Source: Merluccius polli (lineage: Eukaryota > Chordata > Actinopteri > Gadiformes > Merlucciidae). Taken from it: DNA of 64,000 bases. The notes beneath the pieces are model-generated. The model made no database searches and was not told the DNA's origin. It saw only the letters and a list, made by a program, of their open reading frames with translations. A program made the translations under genes and the position numbers. The stretch covers positions 1 through 64,000 of the forward strand of contig JAOPHQ010003139.1 in NCBI GenBank assembly GCA_030340625.1. The letters are read 5' to 3'. Positions 59,838-64,000 of the stretch are shown here, piece after piece. Every line of letters starts with the position of its first letter. Positions within the stretch are counted from its first letter, which is position 1.

Positions 59838-62800
59838 AAACATACAATGTGATTAATGGATAAATATGACGACAAATCTAAAATAAAAACAATGTTTCCA
59901 GTAAATCGATTAAAAAACCAAATGACGATCATTATTATCATCATTGTCTGTGGGGTGTTGTCGTTGCCATGAATCATTTTTGGCATGTGAGCAGACTTTC
60001 CCAGATCCCTGTTGAAGTGACCCTCACAGAGGTGCACCAAGGGCTCCATAGTCACAATGGCAGAAAGAAGAAACACAGAGCACAGAGAAGAGCCCCTGAG
60101 TGACAGGATGTCGGGGGGTCTACAGGCGCACGTCGGAGGGAGCGGGCGTGCTGCCTGGCTTCCTGTGTGCTGACACTAATCCAATGGCAGCGGGGATTTT
60201 CTGCTTCTTGCGGCTTCTTGCCTCACACCCCTGCAGGGTTCACTCACACATGCACGCTGGCTTTCCAAGTCTCAGAATACTTACACACACACATACACTC
60301 ACATGCACATGCGTGTGTGCTCAAACATCAGCACAGGGAAAACACAGGCTCTATGCTTAAAAGCAACGCGCTGACGCATGCACACATATGCACATAAACC
60401 TCACCCTAACAACATGCATGACATGAAAAACTATGCATGAAGGCTGGATTGGTGCGCCAGGAACGTAATGTTAATGGTACAACTGTGTGTGTGTGTGTAT
60501 GTATCTGAGGGTATCCATTGCACTCTCACTGATGTAAAAAGACGAGGGTGGGGTTGGAGGAATGGTGGGGCACCAAAGAGCACATGGCCACTACCCTGAG
60601 TCAATTTGGCTCTGGTCAGACCTGGTATCCAGTTATATATTGAGATAGTATCTGAGAGCCAAATACAGTCACACAGGTGCCAACATTGTGTCTCCAGTGA
60701 CCAATTGTAATTGAATTTCGTTGTGCCCATGTAAATAAAAGTGCATTACAATGCCACTGTTGTCATGCTGCCTATGTTCAAAGTGAAAAATTGTTGTTAC
60801 TCATTCAAAAGGTTTGAATGTTGAATGAGTTTTTATAATGTATTCTTAGTGAAACCTGGCATGATTGGACACTTTCAAGCTGCAATTTACTGAGGCCAAA
60901 CACAGGGCACTAAAGAGGAAGAGATAACATCATGAAGACCTCTCCATGTGCACGGACACCAAAACGGTTATGCCCACACATGCACGTACACACTCATTCG
61001 CACACTTATACACACTTACACACATACACTCATACACATACACTCCATCTCACACACACGCACAAATGTATGTTGATCTATGATGCAAGAAATTAAATGA
61101 AGTAAAGCAACAGCAAACATGTACTATTTTTCTGTTTGCGTTCCTTGTAATAGCTCAGCCCTGTATTGAATTAATAGCTGCTGTTTTTAATGTTTAGTAA
61201 GTAGCTTAGCATGCACTGTGCCGTTTATTAAACAGCTGTTTACTAACTCTCCAAAATATTAAGCCTAAAGGCCTATTCATGCTCACACAACCAGGTGTCT
61301 ACAACATCAATGCAACATAGCGACATGGTTGTAGAAACCTGTCGTGTAAATGTCGATCAAATCAAAGGCGTCCACCTCCATGTTGCTGACCACTGATTGG
61401 TGAACTGACGAGCCGAGGTGCGTGCGCAACCTCTCAGTGGCAGGCTACAGCTAACAGCTAATCTAGCTTAGCTTTGATTCTAATAAATATTGAAATCATG
61501 TAATTGCGCTACTTTATAAACGTTTGTTACACTCCAATATCAGGCCTACACAAAACATAGCAGGTGTGTTCACCTGTATGGCATTAACGTTGTCAGGTTA
61601 GCTCGTATGCAATCTACATGAACAGGCAGTATTGGCCTCAGAGCTTGCCTGATTGGTCACAGCCTCAGAACTTGCCTGATTGGTCACAGGCTACAGGAAA
61701 CGAAAAACGGTTTATCTCCTATCTAGCCACCTACAGAGGCAGGGCCGGACACCAGTGCAAGATATTCTCACAGACCACTTAACTCACTCATACCTGACAG
61801 AGTCTGGGAATGATTTTGGCATATTTTAACATAAAAAATGTTACCTAGAGCAGCTTCCAAACTTGAGTTACCTGCTCAGGCTGTTAGCTGCAAATATCAG
61901 CTCAAGAAACTTTGTCGTGCCTCTCATTTGTAGGTTTCTAAAGCCACCGTGCAAAAGAATTATCACAACATCCACAACCGCAAAGGTTGAGAATTAAATT
62001 AAAATGCACAGAAATGTTAACCTGAGGTCTATGTTATAAACCCACTGGTACAAAACCAGGCCTCCGTGTTTGGGGGGATTTAGTCTCTCAAATCAGACTT
62101 TAGATTAATAATCTGAAGTCTGATGGCAGACGAGCTCAAATCTGGGTGAATGGGTCGTTTCACTTTCTTTCGCTTTATAGTTGTTTTGATCAATCATGTT
62201 TCTGGAGGCGGGATCTGTAAGCGCGTAATTGGCTATTAACAGTGAACACAAACTGGGCCAGCACTAGTAAACTGATTAAAAAAAAAGGTGTCTGCAAAGG
62301 TTTCAAATCAACAACATGTAGACTGGCCACTGTATAAATACATTTTACACTTAAAATCCCCTTTTGAAAGCTTTATCCATGCCAACCACCGATCCAAATG
62401 AGGTTCTCTTCGGCAGAATATCTTAGACGATACAGGAAACAAGGCATAAATCCGCCCCATTCAGTTTCTGGTTTCCAGCCCAGGCTCTGTACCGTCTCCC
62501 CCCAGAAGTTCTGCTGTAACACTGTAGGACTGCTGGACCTGAGATTAGGGGGGAATTAAGCTTGTGTTGGAAAAAAGAAAAAAACACAAAATGAATATCA
62601 CATCAATGCGGCTAATTGCCAGCAGTGTGATTGATGGCCATGTCTCCAACAGTCTAAGTTCAGCCAGCCTGTTAGCTGGCCCAACCCTCTTAACTAGCAG
62701 TCTGCACGCCAAGGCTCAACTCTGAAAGTAGCCACCCTGGCACAGCTAGATAGCTAGCAGCTCCCTTCTGCTACTAGCCAGCTGTTTGCTAACCACGACT

Positions 62801-64000
62801 ACAGCCGCAGGCCTGAGATCAGACTGAATTTCTATTTCATTTCACTTCATAATTCAGTCCAAAGTTTCTTCCATGTGAGCCGTTTTCAGAGACTGGGGCT
62901 GGGTGGGGTCGCTTCCACCTAAACCAATCACAAAGCAGAGAACAATTCCAAGTGCTCTCTGATGGTGATTTTGGAGCCGATATTTCTGGGGTTTTTTCAA
63001 AACAGCTTCAATATCAGAAACCATACTTAAAGAGACTTTAACGGCAAAATCCAAACATTTCGCTATGGAGTCGACATGTTGTTTTCTGTTGCTCACTATG
63101 GTCACATCGGTTCCGTCAGCATATTTTTTTCCAAGTCCCGCCTACGAGATGCTGATTGCGTTGCCAGACCCTGTCACCAGACCCTGAATTGCAGAATATT
63201 TTTAAAATGTGGCCGGGGATTCAGGGGCTGGAACCAGGCAAACCCAGGCTAGCTGTCAGATAACCAGACTGGAGAAAACCATGTCCGGTCAATAGGGTAA
63301 AAAAAGTAAAAGGCATATTATTCTCAGTAAGAGGCATATTCTTAATAACAAAACATGCAAACCATAAGTGCTATTTCCGAGGGGTATATAAAGGTTTCTT
63401 GCCCATACTGCGATGGGCGGGTGTAGGTCTACTGTGAGTAGTGGTGGCTGTTCCACAGTCTAGGACTGTGGGAATACACTGACTGGCAGGCCATTTCCAG
63501 AAATAATTAAAGAACATGAACTCACTGGCACATTTGTGTCAGCATGCGCTGTTTGCAATTGCTGGAAACATAATAATACGATCGACTGGCAAATATTATT
63601 TGAATTCAGGATCGAGATTAACTTTTGGAGTGATGTAGTGACACAGAAGTGACACTTGCCTCCCACAACTCTGCATTCCAAGGTGAAGAAAAATGTAAGA
63701 GGAACTTCATGCTTGGAGGAAATCCTTAAATATAACAAATTAAAATCAATAGATTTTTGCTTACTGTTGTGGACAGGGCTAATGGTGGCAACAGTGGTGT
63801 GTCAATGGTGTACAAATGTACACCATGTGTCAAAAGGCATTCATGTGTAAAAGGTACAGACAAAGAATCGAATGCAGCCTTAAAAATTACATTACAAACA
63901 TTATTCTAAATGATACCTAAATTCATGGTCAATACACTTCAGAATCGAGGTACAATGCAGTCCTATTCTTAAACCCAAAATGAGAGATCAGATGATCATT
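59838..64000. other. Intergenic, no gene recognised
   Basis: No coding exon recognised. A 27-bp tandem duplication (CCTCAGAGCTTGCCTGATTG...) lies at about 61636-61690, and scattered CA-rich sequence at 60260-60400 and 60980-61070. The open frames at 60100, 60431, 62854 and 63460 lack domains. Sequence at 61260-63260 has the look of an old transposon (GC-rich CCAATCA-like motifs and repeated CAGGCTA words), but I cannot define ends. Confidence 0.3.

Overview
This window is vertebrate nuclear DNA, almost certainly from a ray-finned fish. It holds split exons with GT/AG introns that encode a CD151-type tetraspanin. It also holds a dense teleost-style repeat mix: a Tc1/mariner copy, L2 and RTE/Rex3-like LINEs, a Ty3/gypsy element with Gmr1-like domain order, and hAT- and Kolobok-like miniature elements. 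The load of long GT/CA microsatellites is very high. Gmr1-type order plus extreme dinucleotide repeat density would suit a gadiform (cod-like) fish, but that species-level guess is inference only.

Layout. (a) 1-7.5 kb, + strand: the 3' half of a cd151-like gene, five coding exons (815-889, 4151-4255, 4726-4884, 5235-5321, 6068-6127) and a 3' UTR ending near a poly(A) signal at 7470. The 5' exons lie upstream of the window. One intron carries a complete but decayed Tc1/mariner copy. Another ends in an uninterrupted (GT)64 tract directly against the splice acceptor. (b) 7.5-21 kb: no recognisable gene; many microsatellites, including a roughly 290-bp (TGCG)n array. (c) 21.1-21.65 kb: a hAT-like element with an 8-bp target duplication and a G-rich minisatellite of about 50-bp units. 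(d) 25-32.1 kb: a retroelement graveyard. An RTE/Rex3-like LINE on the minus strand sits inside an L2 on the plus strand, with a 12-bp target duplication. An internally deleted second L2 sits inside a third, unclassified LINE. (e) 32-52.5 kb: gene-poor DNA with a MITE at 34.4 kb, two long hairpins, two small hAT-like elements (40.6 and 49.0 kb), a short interstitial telomere repeat and a LINE 3' end. (f) 52.5-56.04 kb: a 5'-truncated Ty3/gypsy element on the minus strand with a 906-codon open frame ordered integrase, reverse transcriptase, RNase H, plus a 3' LTR. (g) 56.3-64 kb: a small element inserted in a (TA)n tract, a Kolobok-like element flanked by TTAA, and otherwise unannotated DNA.

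Only the tetraspanin is supported as a host gene. The other long open frames are transposon proteins or artefacts of simple repeats such as poly-CV, poly-TH and poly-SL. No bacterial-type operon, CRISPR array or defence system is present. The strongest candidates for a second look are: the gypsy element with inverted pol order; the splice acceptor whose entire polypyrimidine region is a TG repeat; a minisatellite unit shared by three different small DNA transposons; and a Tc1/mariner copy whose catalytic spacing reads DD36E. Element identities rest on remembered family features, not on a database search.
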